Shown one piece after another: positions 16,702-24,470 of a stretch of DNA of 39,176 nucleotides. The position numbers and the translations under genes are program-made. Every line of letters begins with the position of its first letter. Within the stretch, counting starts at the first letter, position 1. Under the pieces are notes generated by a model. It was given only the letters and a program-made list of their open reading frames with translations. It was not told the DNA's origin and made no database searches. This DNA comes from Lactiplantibacillus fabifermentans DSM 21115 (lineage in GTDB: Bacteria; Bacillota; Bacilli; Lactobacillales; Lactobacillaceae): assembly GCF_000498955.2 (NCBI RefSeq), contig NZ_AYGX02000102.1, positions 1 through 39,176 of the forward strand, given 5' to 3'.

Positions 16702-16970
16702 TATTGCACGACCACCTTTCCAAGCGCCATGTTCATGCCGCACGTAAATTCATATTCGCCGGCTTTACTCGTGTCGATATCAAAGGTTTGCGGCGTGTTG
16801 AGGGGTAGGGGGTACTTTGTCGTATCTTTTGGTAAGATCACTTCGTCCAAACAACCGGTCGTGCTGATGCGATTAAAGGTTAGTTGGGCCGGTTCACCTT
16901 GCTTGAAAGTCACGGTATTCGGCGTATAAGCGCCATCGACGGTAATTGTTGCAGTTTGTAATTTAGTCAT
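16701..16970 (-). CDS. Soluble cupredoxin-like protein, 89 residues
   Basis: A single cupredoxin-like domain (PF13473 type) with the ligand pattern TTGCLDEV in the middle and [14 protein letters not shown] at the C-terminus. It has no signal peptide or membrane segment, so it is predicted to be cytoplasmic, unlike its neighbour at 16985-17356. It may bind Cu+ and hand it to the ATPase, taking the place of the usual CopZ chaperone or HMA domain (inference). It starts with ATG 16970 after AAGGGAG, and its stop codon overlaps the ATPase start by one base. Confidence 0.8.
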   Translation of the reverse strand: MTKLQTATITVDGAYTPNTVTFKQGEPAQLTFNRISTTGCLDEVILPKDTTKYPLPLNTPQTFDIDTSKAGEYEFTCGMNMALGKVVVQ

Positions 16971-16984
16971 AATGATAATCTCCC

Positions 16985-17356
16985 TTATTTAATGATGACT
17001 TTGCCGTGGAACATGTTCATGCCACAGGCGTATTCGTATTCGCCAGGTTTACTCGTATCAATATTGATGGCGGTATTTTGATCTTTGGCTAAAAACTGAT
17101 TGATTCCAAAATCGGGGAAAACGACTTGTTCTAAACAAGTGGATGGGTCCTTGCGGGTGAAATTGATGTTGGCGGGGACCCCACGTTTTAAGACAACGGT
17201 GTTCGGCGTATAGCCGCCATCAACTTCAACGTTGACGGCTTGTTGGTCAGCCGTTTGGTCGGCAGCGGCAGTAGTTTCGGCGTGTTTGCCGAAGAACCAC
17301 CAGACAATAAAGGCAATTAGCCCCAAAGTAACGATTGTAACGATTAATTTAATCAT
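16985..17356 (-). CDS. Membrane-anchored cupredoxin-like protein, 123 residues
   Basis: It starts with ATG 17356 (MIKLIVTIVTLGLIAFIVWW), 10 bases after AAGGAG. One N-terminal helix anchors it with the cupredoxin-like domain probably outside the cell (about residues 45-123). The metal-binding pattern is STCLEQVVFPDF and YEYACGMNMFHGKVIIK, with Cys, Met and His candidates. It is the first gene of the copper operon, directly behind a promoter with two CopY-type boxes. It probably binds copper at the outer membrane face, either receiving it from the pump or buffering it. Confidence 0.82.
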   Translation of the reverse strand: MIKLIVTIVTLGLIAFIVWWFFGKHAETTAAADQTADQQAVNVEVDGGYTPNTVVLKRGVPANINFTRKDPSTCLEQVVFPDFGINQFLAKDQNTAINIDTSKPGEYEYACGMNMFHGKVIIK

Positions 17357-17376
17357 GTAACTCAGACTCCTTATGT

Positions 17377-17428
17377 TTACGTTTGTAATCAATGAAGTAA
17401 GTATAGTCTCATCGTTTACAAATGTCAA
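17377..17428 (-). promoter_or_regulatory. Copper-responsive promoter with two CopY-type boxes
   Basis: On the minus strand TTGACA (17428-17423) and TATACT (17405-17400) with a 17-base spacer form a near-perfect promoter. One box reads TTACAAATGTCA on the plus strand (17416-17427) and overlaps the -35; the other reads TTACGTTTGTAA (17377-17388) and lies past the -10. Each differs by one base from the CopY/CopR consensus TTACAnnTGTAA. The repressor gene is not in the window. Confidence 0.85.
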
Positions 17429-17476
17429 CGACAAAAATCAAGGAATTATGCCGAGGTGAAATCAGGCTAGTGATTA

Positions 17477-17521
17477 CAAAAAAACCGGCGCTGCTGGGAT
17501 GTCCCTAAAGCAGCGCCGGCC
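17477..17521 (-). terminator. Terminator of the rpiA-oxidoreductase operon
   Basis: A perfect 11-bp GC stem (17485-17495 with 17509-17519) and, on the minus strand, a run of U from the plus-strand A tract at 17477-17484. It lies 17 bases past the oxidoreductase stop. Confidence 0.92.
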
Positions 17522-17537
17522 TTGCCTGAGCGGTTAT

Positions 17538-18527
17538 TTAGATTTGATTATCGAAGGGGTACTTCATGCCCCAAGCGTTCCGGACACTGTTCAAAATATG
17601 GCTGACATCGTGTGATGTTGCCAATTGACCGTCATCATGGCCTGTTTCGATATAGCGTTGCATATCACGAACTTCGTAACGGAGTGCTTGGTCGGCATCG
17701 CCGGCCGTCAAGGTTTCGCTTTGACTGGCGTGGGCGTCTTCCGTATAAGTCACTTCGGCACTCGTCGCCCGAGGATAGTTGTTGATTTCAACGTAACCCT
17801 TGGTCCCTGAAATAACGCCACGTTTTGGCTGCTTAGCCCGCATGGATAAGGCCATGACGGCTAGTTGTTCTTCGTCGTTTTTCAAAATAATCCCGGATTG
17901 TTCGTCGACCCCAGTTTCGAAGAACTTGACGGTCGTCAGGGTCGTGTTAGGTTGGCTGGCTAAGAACGTACGAGCAAAGGCAGTTGCGTAACCGCCAATA
18001 TCTAACAAGGCGCCGCCAGCTAATTGCTTGTTGAAGAAGCGGTTCTTCGGGTCATAGTCCTTCAAACTCCCAAAGTTAACTTGCACTAACTTGATTTCAC
18101 CAAGCTTGCCACTAGCGATTAAATCCCGAACTTGGTTATAAATTGGCATGTGATAGAGGGTGAAGCCTTCCGTTAAAATCAAATGTTTGTCAGCGGCGAG
18201 TTGTTGAACTTCGTCAAATTGACGCGCATTGACCGTGATAGCTTTTTCACAAAAGACGTGTTTGCCTGCATTCAAGGCCGCTTTAATGTAGCCAAAGTGA
18301 TACGTATGTGGCGTGGCAATGTAAATGACATCCACGTTGGGGTCAGCAATCATTGCATTGGCGTCGGTGAACGTCTTCGCGATGTGTTTTTCGGCGGCAA
18401 ATTTTTTCAACATGTCTTCATTAACATCGGCAACGGCATAAACTTGCCCATTCACGTCATTAATCGCATCGGCCATTTCATGCGCAATCCAACCTGTCCC
18501 AATCATACCCCAGTTATATTTTTTCAT
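17538..18527 (-). CDS. Gfo/Idh/MocA-family NAD(P)-dependent oxidoreductase
   Basis: A 329-residue sugar or polyol dehydrogenase-like protein. The N-terminal Rossmann domain shows GMIGTGWIAHEMADAI (residues 7-22) and the family motif CEKAITVNARQ near residue 93; the C-terminal domain has the beta-sheet region with GGALLDIGGYATAF. The substrate cannot be read from sequence. Its ATG shares a base with the stop of the RpiA-like gene (TAATG at 18525-18529), so both are co-translated. Together with the divergent PTS and RpiR genes it points to a phosphorylated sugar pathway. Confidence 0.88.
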   Translation of the reverse strand: MKKYNWGMIGTGWIAHEMADAINDVNGQVYAVADVNEDMLKKFAAEKHIAKTFTDANAMIADPNVDVIYIATPHTYHFGYIKAALNAGKHVFCEKAITVNARQFDEVQQLAADKHLILTEGFTLYHMPIYNQVRDLIASGKLGEIKLVQVNFGSLKDYDPKNRFFNKQLAGGALLDIGGYATAFARTFLASQPNTTLTTVKFFETGVDEQSGIILKNDEEQLAVMALSMRAKQPKRGVISGTKGYVEINNYPRATSAEVTYTEDAHASQSETLTAGDADQALRYEVRDMQRYIETGHDDGQLATSHDVSHILNSVRNAWGMKYPFDNQI

Positions 18528-19198
18528 TATGCTTCATCCTTTCTAATTTCGTGAACTGTCCCGGCCTCGTCAAAGGCGAAAGCCCGGGTAACTAAATTTT
18601 TAAAATAAGACGTGGCGACCACGCCGTTTTGTTGACTCACTTGCGCGTTGAATGCTGACAACTGCGACCAGTCGCTGGCGTGTACATCTAATAGCAGGTT
18701 GCCGTTCGGTGTCCGGACCCAGCCCGCCATTTGGTCGGCCGTCCGGATAGTGGCTTGATAACCGGCAGCGGTTACAAAATGTTGTACGTTGGCCACGGCT
18801 GGTTCAATAACTTCTAAGCACAGCGGCAAGTCGGCATTGAGCGTCGGTGTCAAGCGGCTGAGCGGCATTAAAATAATGTACTGATCAGCCCGTTCGGCGT
18901 AAATCTTTTCTAATGAATGAATGCCACCGTTACTCTTTAAGGCATTCAAATGCGTATCTAAACTGTCACAACCATCAAAAGCTAAGTCGATGGTCATGGA
19001 AGCCGTCAAGTTAGTGATGGGTAAGCCGAGTTGAACACAAGTCGTCCGTGTCAATTCCGATGGTGACACGATTGTTAAGTCCAAAGCTGGGCGTTGCGCT
19101 AAGGCGTGCGCTAAATGGGCGACATTGCTGCCGCCACCTAAAGCTAGCGTCATGCCAGGTTTGATTAGCTGTAGCGCAGCTTGAATAATAGGTTCGAT
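18527..19198 (-). CDS. RpiA-like ribose-5-phosphate isomerase, unusual start
   Basis: A divergent RpiA. The active-site elements remain: DLAFDGCDSLD (for DGAD), LKSNGGIHSLEKI (Lys and Glu of the KGGGA...EK motif). The phosphate loop GTGST is altered to GGGSN. The first ATG in frame is 19153, which gives 208 residues, starts inside the conserved KPGM/T segment and has no ribosome binding site. The open frame extends upstream as IEPIIQAALQLIKPG, the expected first helix, back to a stop at 19202-19204, but contains no ATG, GTG or TTG. AGAGGTG lies at the right distance for a non-standard ATC at 19198, giving 223 residues, the usual length. Either a rare start codon or a damaged start is possible. 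Confidence 0.75.
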   Translation of the reverse strand: MEPIIQAALQLIKPGMTLALGGGSNVAHLAHALAQRPALDLTIVSPSELTRTTCVQLGLPITNLTASMTIDLAFDGCDSLDTHLNALKSNGGIHSLEKIYAERADQYIILMPLSRLTPTLNADLPLCLEVIEPAVANVQHFVTAAGYQATIRTADQMAGWVRTPNGNLLLDVHASDWSQLSAFNAQVSQQNGVVATSYFKNLVTRAFAFDEAGTVHEIRKDEA

Positions 19199-19237
19199 AA
19201 GCTAACACCTCTGATAAATATTTTTTGTAATTTATTT

Positions 19238-19271
19238 TCACGAATAGTTATATCACGAAAATTAATTCACG
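19238..19271. promoter_or_regulatory. Three TCACG direct repeats in the divergent sugar-locus promoter
   Basis: TCACGA at 19238-19243, TCACGA at 19253-19258 and TCACG at 19267-19271, spaced 15 and 14 bases. They lie between the rpiA-like operon and the PTS gene and may be the binding site of the RpiR regulator encoded at 21283 (inference). Confidence 0.45.
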
Positions 19272-19288
19272 TCAAATTAATTTAAAAG

Positions 19289-19317
19289 TTGACAATTACA
19301 GCGAAAGTGAGTAAATT
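19289..19317 (+). promoter_or_regulatory. Promoter of the PTS-rpiR operon
   Basis: Perfect TTGACA (19289-19294), a 17-base spacer and TAAATT (19312-19317), about 50 bases before the PTS start codon. Confidence 0.7.
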
Positions 19318-19368
19318 AGTCTTAATAAAAATTTCACAATTTATTTATTTGAGAAAGGGACTTTCAAC

Positions 19369-21270
19369 ATGGATATTAAAGAACTATTGAATCCCGCGGT
19401 GATGATCCTAGATTTAGCGGCGACCGATAAAATGAGTGCCATTGATGAAATGGTTGACCAGTTATTTGAAAGCGGTGTCATTAACGACCGCGAAGTTTAT
19501 CGCGCGGATATTTTAAAACGGGAACAGGAAACTTCGACTGGCATTGGGGATGGTATTGCGATGCCGCATGCCAAAAATGCGGCAGTCCAACAAGCCACGG
19601 TCTTATTTGCCCGGAGCCAAGCAGGGGTCGATTATCAATCATTAGATGGTCAACCGGTACACTTGTTCTTCATGATTGCGGTGCCGGCACAGGCCAATGA
19701 AATGCATTTACAAACTTTGGCGGCGTTATCGTCACTATTGTTAGATAAACAATTATTAACTGATTTGCAGACGGTTACTAGTCCGGCCGCCGTCCAACAG
19801 GCTTTTGAACAGGCCCAAGCGCGGCAAACTGCCCCAACTAAAGCCGTGCCGGTCGCGGCAGATGCCCCGTTAGTCTTAGCGGTGACCGCTTGTCCGACTG
19901 GAATTGCGCATACGTATATGGCCGAATCCGCCTTACTCAAAGCGGGGGCTAGTCTGCAAATTCCTATCAAGGTTGAAACGAATGGTTCGGAAGGGGTCAA
20001 GCACCAATTAAGTGCCGCTGATATTAAGCGGGCCGCCGGTATCATTATTGCCGCTGACAAAAAAGTTGAAGTGGCGCGCTTTGCGGGTAAACCTGTGTTA
20101 CAAGTACCCGTTGTTGATGGCATTAAGCGGCCGGAAGCGTTGATTAAACAAGCTGCGGCTGGCGACGCGCCGATTTTTGATGATTCAGGTAATACCACTG
20201 CGGCTACGGCCACTGATGAGAAGCAGGGGATCTGGCATCATGTTTACCAAGATCTGATGAGCGGGATTTCCAACATGTTACCATTTGTGGTCGGCGGGGG
20301 GATTTTAATGGCCTTGTCGTTTATGTTGGAACAAGCGTTAGGTAAAAGTTCATTGGCATTCACGTTCCTCAATTCATTAGGGACGAATGCCTTTAGTTTC
20401 TTAATTCCGATTTTAGCCGGCTTTATTGCGTATTCAATTGGTGACCGGCCGGCGTTAATGCCCGGGTTTGTCGGTGGGTATATGGCCACCCAAGCAAGTG
20501 CCAGTATTGTTAAATCGACGGGGAGTGCCGGGTTTATTGGTGGAATCATTGCGGGTTTTCTGGCAGGTTATGTGATTGTTTGGCTGAAACACGTCTTTCG
20601 TAAGTTGCCGCAATCACTGGATGGCTTGAAACCGATGATTATTTTCCCAATCTTAGGATTATTCCTAGTCGGGGTGGCGATGTACTTTGTGATTGACCCG
20701 ATTTTTTCCATCGTCAACTTATTCTTGATCAAATTATTAACGAATATGGGCACCGCCAACGCCGTGTTACTCGGCGCCATTTTAGGTGGGATGCAAGCCG
20801 TTGACTTAGGCGGACCGGTGAATAAAGCGGCATACACGACCGCCATTGGGGTCCTAACGGAAACGGGCAATGGGAGTATGATGGCGGCCGTGATGGTCGG
20901 TGGCATGGTGCCACCATTGGCGATTGCTTTAGCCACGACGATTTGGAAACATAAATTTACGGCCGATGAACGCAAAGCCGGCGTCAGCAATTATGTGTTA
21001 GGCATTTCTTTCATTACCGAAGGGGCAATTCCGTTTGCGATTGCGGACCCGATGCGGGTGATTACGTCATGTGTGATTGGTTCAGTCTTAGCGGGGGGCT
21101 TAACGCAATGGTGGCAAGTCCGCGTTCCAGCTCCCCATGGTGGCTTATGGGTGGTATTATTAATGCAGCACCCGTTGTACTTTGTGGCCGCGCTCGTTAT
21201 TGGGGCGTTAGTCGCTGGCACGATTTATGGTTTATGGCGGCCGCAACGGGACCAACAAAGCGCCGAATAA
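19369..21270 (+). CDS. Fructose-family PTS permease, EIIABC
   Basis: A 633-residue three-domain sugar phosphotransferase. EIIA (about 1-150) has its phosphorylated His at residue 67 (GIAMPHAKN); EIIB (about 165-265) has Cys175 (VTACPTGIAHTYMAES); EIIC (about 285-625) is a membrane domain of the Fru family with GFITEGAIPF-like and GG-rich segments. It takes up and phosphorylates a fructose-like sugar. The neighbours (RpiR regulator 12 bases downstream, divergent RpiA-like isomerase and Gfo/Idh/MocA oxidoreductase) suggest a rare ketose or a pentose derivative rather than fructose itself; fruK is absent here. Start ATG 19369 behind GAGAAAGGGA. Confidence 0.92.
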   Translation: MDIKELLNPAVMILDLAATDKMSAIDEMVDQLFESGVINDREVYRADILKREQETSTGIGDGIAMPHAKNAAVQQATVLFARSQAGVDYQSLDGQPVHLFFMIAVPAQANEMHLQTLAALSSLLLDKQLLTDLQTVTSPAAVQQAFEQAQARQTAPTKAVPVAADAPLVLAVTACPTGIAHTYMAESALLKAGASLQIPIKVETNGSEGVKHQLSAADIKRAAGIIIAADKKVEVARFAGKPVLQVPVVDGIKRPEALIKQAAAGDAPIFDDSGNTTAATATDEKQGIWHHVYQDLMSGISNMLPFVVGGGILMALSFMLEQALGKSSLAFTFLNSLGTNAFSFLIPILAGFIAYSIGDRPALMPGFVGGYMATQASASIVKSTGSAGFIGGIIAGFLAGYVIVWLKHVFRKLPQSLDGLKPMIIFPILGLFLVGVAMYFVIDPIFSIVNLFLIKLLTNMGTANAVLLGAILGGMQAVDLGGPVNKAAYTTAIGVLTETGNGSMMAAVMVGGMVPPLAIALATTIWKHKFTADERKAGVSNYVLGISFITEGAIPFAIADPMRVITSCVIGSVLAGGLTQWWQVRVPAPHGGLWVVLLMQHPLYFVAALVIGALVAGTIYGLWRPQRDQQSAE

Positions 21271-21282
21271 GGAGTTGGCAGC

Positions 21283-22122
21283 ATGGACAACGATAATATT
21301 ATTGACATTATTTACGGCAATCTGGGGTCGATGACCCAGACTGACAAAAAAATTGCCGGTGTGATTTTAGCGAATCCACAAAAAGCTATCAATTATACGA
21401 TTTCAGAATTAGCGACGCTCGCGGCGGTCAGTGAAGCGTCAATTTCCCGCTTTTGCAAAAATTTGTCACTGACCGGTTTTCATCATTTGAAAATTGAACT
21501 CGCCAAAGTTTCTGATGACGAAGCGACGTATTATGATGAAATTAACATTGATAATATCCAACAGGCGTTGACGACGATTAAAACGAATAAAGTCGCGGAA
21601 ATCAGCCATACGTTAGATAGTTTTAAAACGCCGACGGTCAAAAAAATCTTGCAAGTGATCGACCAGGCCCGCGTCTTACAAATTGCGGCCGAAGGGAATA
21701 CCTTTCCGGTAGTTGCGGATGCGGTCTATCGTTTCAATCAGATTGGCATCTTAGCAATCGGGACTGAATCTTGGGAAACCGCCTTAGCGCAAACCCTGAA
21801 TTTAACCGAGCGCGATGTCTTATTAGTGATTTCCAATTCCGGTGAATCCAAAGCACTACTGCAACAAATCAATACGGCCCATCAACGAGGCTTGCAAGTC
21901 ATTGCGGTCACTAACCGTAACGATTCACCCATTGCGTTACAGGCCGATTATCATTTACGGACGGCGGTACGCCAACAAGTCTTAAATGCCGAATATTATT
22001 TTTCACGCGTTGCGGCGATGACGGTGACCGAGGCGTTATTCTTACTTTTGATTGCGGAAGACCGGCAACGGTTGAGTTATATTCAACGGCATGAAAATTT
22101 GATTTCGACGTTGAAAGTATAA
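21283..22122 (+). CDS. RpiR/MurR-family regulator with SIS domain
   Basis: A 279-residue regulator: N-terminal RpiR helix-turn-helix (residues 1-77; TISELATLAAVSEASISRFC) and a sugar-isomerase (SIS) domain from about 120 to 250 (VLLVISNSGESKALLQQI holds the phosphosugar-binding Ser/Gly loop). It lies 12 bases after the PTS gene in the same operon and probably controls both divergent operons of the locus in response to a sugar phosphate. GGAG precedes ATG 21283. Confidence 0.92.
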   Translation: MDNDNIIDIIYGNLGSMTQTDKKIAGVILANPQKAINYTISELATLAAVSEASISRFCKNLSLTGFHHLKIELAKVSDDEATYYDEINIDNIQQALTTIKTNKVAEISHTLDSFKTPTVKKILQVIDQARVLQIAAEGNTFPVVADAVYRFNQIGILAIGTESWETALAQTLNLTERDVLLVISNSGESKALLQQINTAHQRGLQVIAVTNRNDSPIALQADYHLRTAVRQQVLNAEYYFSRVAAMTVTEALFLLLIAEDRQRLSYIQRHENLISTLKV

Positions 22123-22134
22123 AAAAGAGTGGTC

Positions 22135-22235
22135 TTCAAGGCGGTTAGTTTGCGAGCATTAACGTGGGACGAGTGATGGTGCCTGGGCTTGGCACCATTG
22201 CTCATCCCGGGTTAAGCGGAACAAACTGCCTTGAA
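22135..22235 (+). repeat. Long hairpin element, second family, copy 2
   Basis: One imperfect hairpin of about 100 bases starting 12 bases after the rpiR stop: TTCAAGGC (22135-22142) pairs with GCCTTGAA (22228-22235) and the tip is GATGGTGCC with GGCACCATTG. GAGCATT (22154-22160) on the left faces AAGCGGA (22214-22220) on the right, the same pair of motifs seen in the hairpin at 14344-14452. No T run follows, so it is not a simple terminator. Confidence 0.6.
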
Positions 22236-22276
22236 AATCACGTTTCGACAATCAAGATAAGGAAAAGACGCCAGCG
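22231..22276 (+). repeat. 46-bp direct repeat, left copy
   Basis: A stretch beginning TTGAAAATCACGTTTCGACA that recurs at 22688-22733 with about eight differences. The right copy continues into the terminator of mntH copy 2; the left one does not. Repeat copy C lies between the two. Confidence 0.6.
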
Positions 22277-22311
22277 ATAATTCCGGTTCTTGCTAGTAGT
22301 TGGTTATTGCC

Positions 22312-22485
22312 GTAGTTGGCTGACGTAATTCCATCGTCCTGGGACCGGTCCAAGCCTGAGAAGCGGTCTTGGACCTCGCTTTTGAGCCTGAAGCCCAAGT
22401 CTCAAAAGACGTCCGTGGTGTAAACGGGCCAAAAACGCCCGTTAACACCACCTTCAGGACGATTCCATTACGGTCAGCCAACTAC
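22312..22485 (+). repeat. Cloverleaf-like structured repeat, copy C
   Basis: A 174-bp element with a closing stem of about 30 positions (22312-22341 with 22455-22485), interrupted at a central TTCC/TTCC block. P2 is a perfect GGTCCAAG/CTTGGACC with loop CCTGAGAAGCGGT; P3 is TTTTGAG/CTCAAAA; P4 is TGGTGT plus ACGGGC with loop CAAAAAC and the matching right arm. A reading frame on the minus strand here is a by-product of the repeat. Confidence 0.85.
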
Positions 22486-22687
22486 TAATCTCAGCTCAGT
22501 TTCAAAATCATGTTAAGTATATGAAGTTACGAAAATCATAATCAATAGGTAGACAATGGTAGAGTTGCGCGCGGTGAGTTGATTATAAAATGGGGTAGCA
22601 GTTAATTTTTTTAAGCTGTGCCATGTTATATGACTAATAGTGAAAACTTCAGTTAACGTAGATTTGCTGATATTTGGAAAGGCCGCT

Positions 22688-22733
22688 TGAAAATCAGGTT
22701 ACGACAATTAGAATAAGAAAAAGGCACCAGCCG
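22688..22733 (+). repeat. 46-bp direct repeat, right copy
   Basis: It begins TTGAAAATCAGGTTACGACA and matches 22231-22276 at roughly 38 of 46 positions. Its last bases form the left arm of the terminator at 22718-22765. Confidence 0.6.
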
Positions 22734-22765
22734 GAAGTTTCGAAACTTTCGGCTGGTGCCTTTTT
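22718..22765. terminator. Bidirectional terminator of mntH copy 2
   Basis: A nearly continuous inverted repeat: AAAAAGGCACCAGCC on the left and GGCTGGTGCCTTTTT on the right, with AAGTTTCGAAACTT at the tip. It serves the minus-strand mntH and also anything reading out of the rpiR side. Confidence 0.92.
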
Positions 22766-22784
22766 GATATAGCGATGTTTAAGC

Positions 22785-24374
22785 TTAATCTTCTAAAGCG
22801 GCCATATGTGCTTCAACCTTAGCGGCGTAGCGTTTGTTACCACGATAGAGATCGTAAGTCGTCCAAGCGAGTAAGGACAAGACGCCGGCAATCAAAATGT
22901 AGGCAATGATATTGGCAATTTGAACTTGAGCGTTAGTTGGATTGTCACCAAAGAACGCTTGAATTTGGTCCGGTAACCCAATCATGTTTAAGTAAGTTAA
23001 ACCGATAACGGAAACCCAGCCTAAAACGCGGACCCATAACGTATTTTTGAAACCTTTGCCCATTTCAACTTCGCTGTTAGTCATCATTAATAATGGCAAC
23101 ATCGAGAATGGGAGGGCAAAGGCCAAGAACACTTGGGAGTTGTTCATTAAGGTGTTTAAGGCCGTATGTTCTTCGACGCCACCTTTGGAACTCGTGAAGA
23201 GGACACAAAGCAATACGGGAACCACGGATAACAACCGTGTCACTAACCGTCGTACCCATAACGGCGTCCGCATATGAATGAACCCTTCCATAATAACTTG
23301 CCCAGTTAACGTTCCAGTAATCGTCGAGTTTTGCCCCGAAGCTAATAAAGCGACGGCGAACAAGACTGACAAGGCCCCGGACTTGGCAACGGCAATCAGT
23401 AAGCCGTTACTTAGCATGGAAGTATCGGATAGGGCTTGGAACAACCCGAAGAACGATGGATCTTTAACAGCGCCCGTCTTGAAAACGGCGACCCCCATGA
23501 TTAATAAAAGGGAGTTAACGACAAAGGCGAACGTTAATTGGATGTTGGAATCCCAAGTCGTGAACCGCACTGTGCGCGCGATATCTTCTTCATCGTTACG
23601 GTCGATCTTCCGCGTTTGTGAAATTGCGGAATGTAAGTACAAGTTATGTGGCATGACGGTTGCCCCGATAATCCCAAGGGAACCAGTTAAGGCCGTCATC
23701 CCGCCGACAGGGTGGTCGGTTGAAAATGTGGCAGCTGAAGGCACTAAGCCCCGCACAATGCCACCCCAGTCAGGATTTGATAAGGCAACTTGATAAACGA
23801 ATACGAATAAAATGACTAAAATCAAACAAACGACTAAGGCTTCAATCTTACGGAAGCCAATCTTGGTCAATAACAATAGTAATAACACGTCAAAAACGGT
23901 AATAAAGACCGCAATGACTAACGGAATGTGGAACAGTAAGTACAACGCAATCGCCGCCCCAATAACTTCAGCGATATCGGTTGCCATAATGGCCAACTCC
24001 GTTAAAATCCATAATACAATTCCTAACTGCTTACTCGTCCGTGCCCGAATTGCTTGGGCTAAGTCCATTTGGCTGACGATTCCCAGTTTAGCTGCCATAT
24101 ATTGTAATAACATGGCAATTAAACTCGACATTAAAATGACTGACATGAGTAAGTACTGGAAGTTTTGCCCCCCAGTAATCGACGTGGACCAGTTACCCGG
24201 ATCCATATAACCAACGGCGACTAATGCGCCGGGACCGGAATAAGCAAATAGCGTGCGCCAGAAGCCTTTCCCCTTAGGTACTTCGACTGTCCCATTAATC
24301 TCTTGTAACGACGGGCCGTTCGCATATTCCAATAATTTATGCTTATGCGCCGTCTTGTTTTCCCCAATACTCAA
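22785..24374 (-). CDS. mntH: Manganese transporter, Nramp family, copy 2
   Basis: A 529-residue Nramp Mn2+ importer, very similar to the product of 3610-5202 along its whole length; both carry GYMDPGNW and MPHNLYLHS. It starts with TTG 24374 (MSIGENKTAHKHKLLEY) after AAAGGTGG, like copy 1. It is alone in its operon, without a usp gene. The same 24-bp operator is found upstream (24447-24470) at almost the same distance from a TACAAT -10 box (24414-24419). Two paralogues under one signal suggest a high manganese demand, as known in L. plantarum, which uses Mn2+ in place of superoxide dismutase. Confidence 0.95.
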   Translation of the reverse strand: MSIGENKTAHKHKLLEYANGPSLQEINGTVEVPKGKGFWRTLFAYSGPGALVAVGYMDPGNWSTSITGGQNFQYLLMSVILMSSLIAMLLQYMAAKLGIVSQMDLAQAIRARTSKQLGIVLWILTELAIMATDIAEVIGAAIALYLLFHIPLVIAVFITVFDVLLLLLLTKIGFRKIEALVVCLILVILFVFVYQVALSNPDWGGIVRGLVPSAATFSTDHPVGGMTALTGSLGIIGATVMPHNLYLHSAISQTRKIDRNDEEDIARTVRFTTWDSNIQLTFAFVVNSLLLIMGVAVFKTGAVKDPSFFGLFQALSDTSMLSNGLLIAVAKSGALSVLFAVALLASGQNSTITGTLTGQVIMEGFIHMRTPLWVRRLVTRLLSVVPVLLCVLFTSSKGGVEEHTALNTLMNNSQVFLAFALPFSMLPLLMMTNSEVEMGKGFKNTLWVRVLGWVSVIGLTYLNMIGLPDQIQAFFGDNPTNAQVQIANIIAYILIAGVLSLLAWTTYDLYRGNKRYAAKVEAHMAALED

Positions 24375-24413
24375 ACCTAATAGGCCACCTTTCTTAACTC
24401 TTAAGCCTTTGAT

Positions 24414-24419
24414 ATTGTA
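24414..24419 (-). promoter_or_regulatory. -10 box of mntH copy 2
   Basis: TACAAT on the minus strand, 27 bases downstream of the shared operator; in mntH copy 1 the distance is 26. No strong -35 box is present. Confidence 0.55.
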
Positions 24420-24446
24420 CCGTATATTTTATGAAAGTAAAATGTT

Positions 24447-24470
24447 TTTTTAGGGTTGCCTACAAAAATA
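24447..24470. promoter_or_regulatory. Shared mntH operator, copy 2
   Basis: TTTTTAGGG then TTG then CCTACAAAAATA, differing at two central positions from 5280-5303. Nothing else in the surrounding sequence is conserved between the two mntH upstream regions to this degree. Confidence 0.8.

Noticed and set aside
22293-22481. 62-codon minus-strand frame over repeat copy C
   Set aside because: It resembles the frames over copies D and E only because the repeats share sequence; there is no supported start.
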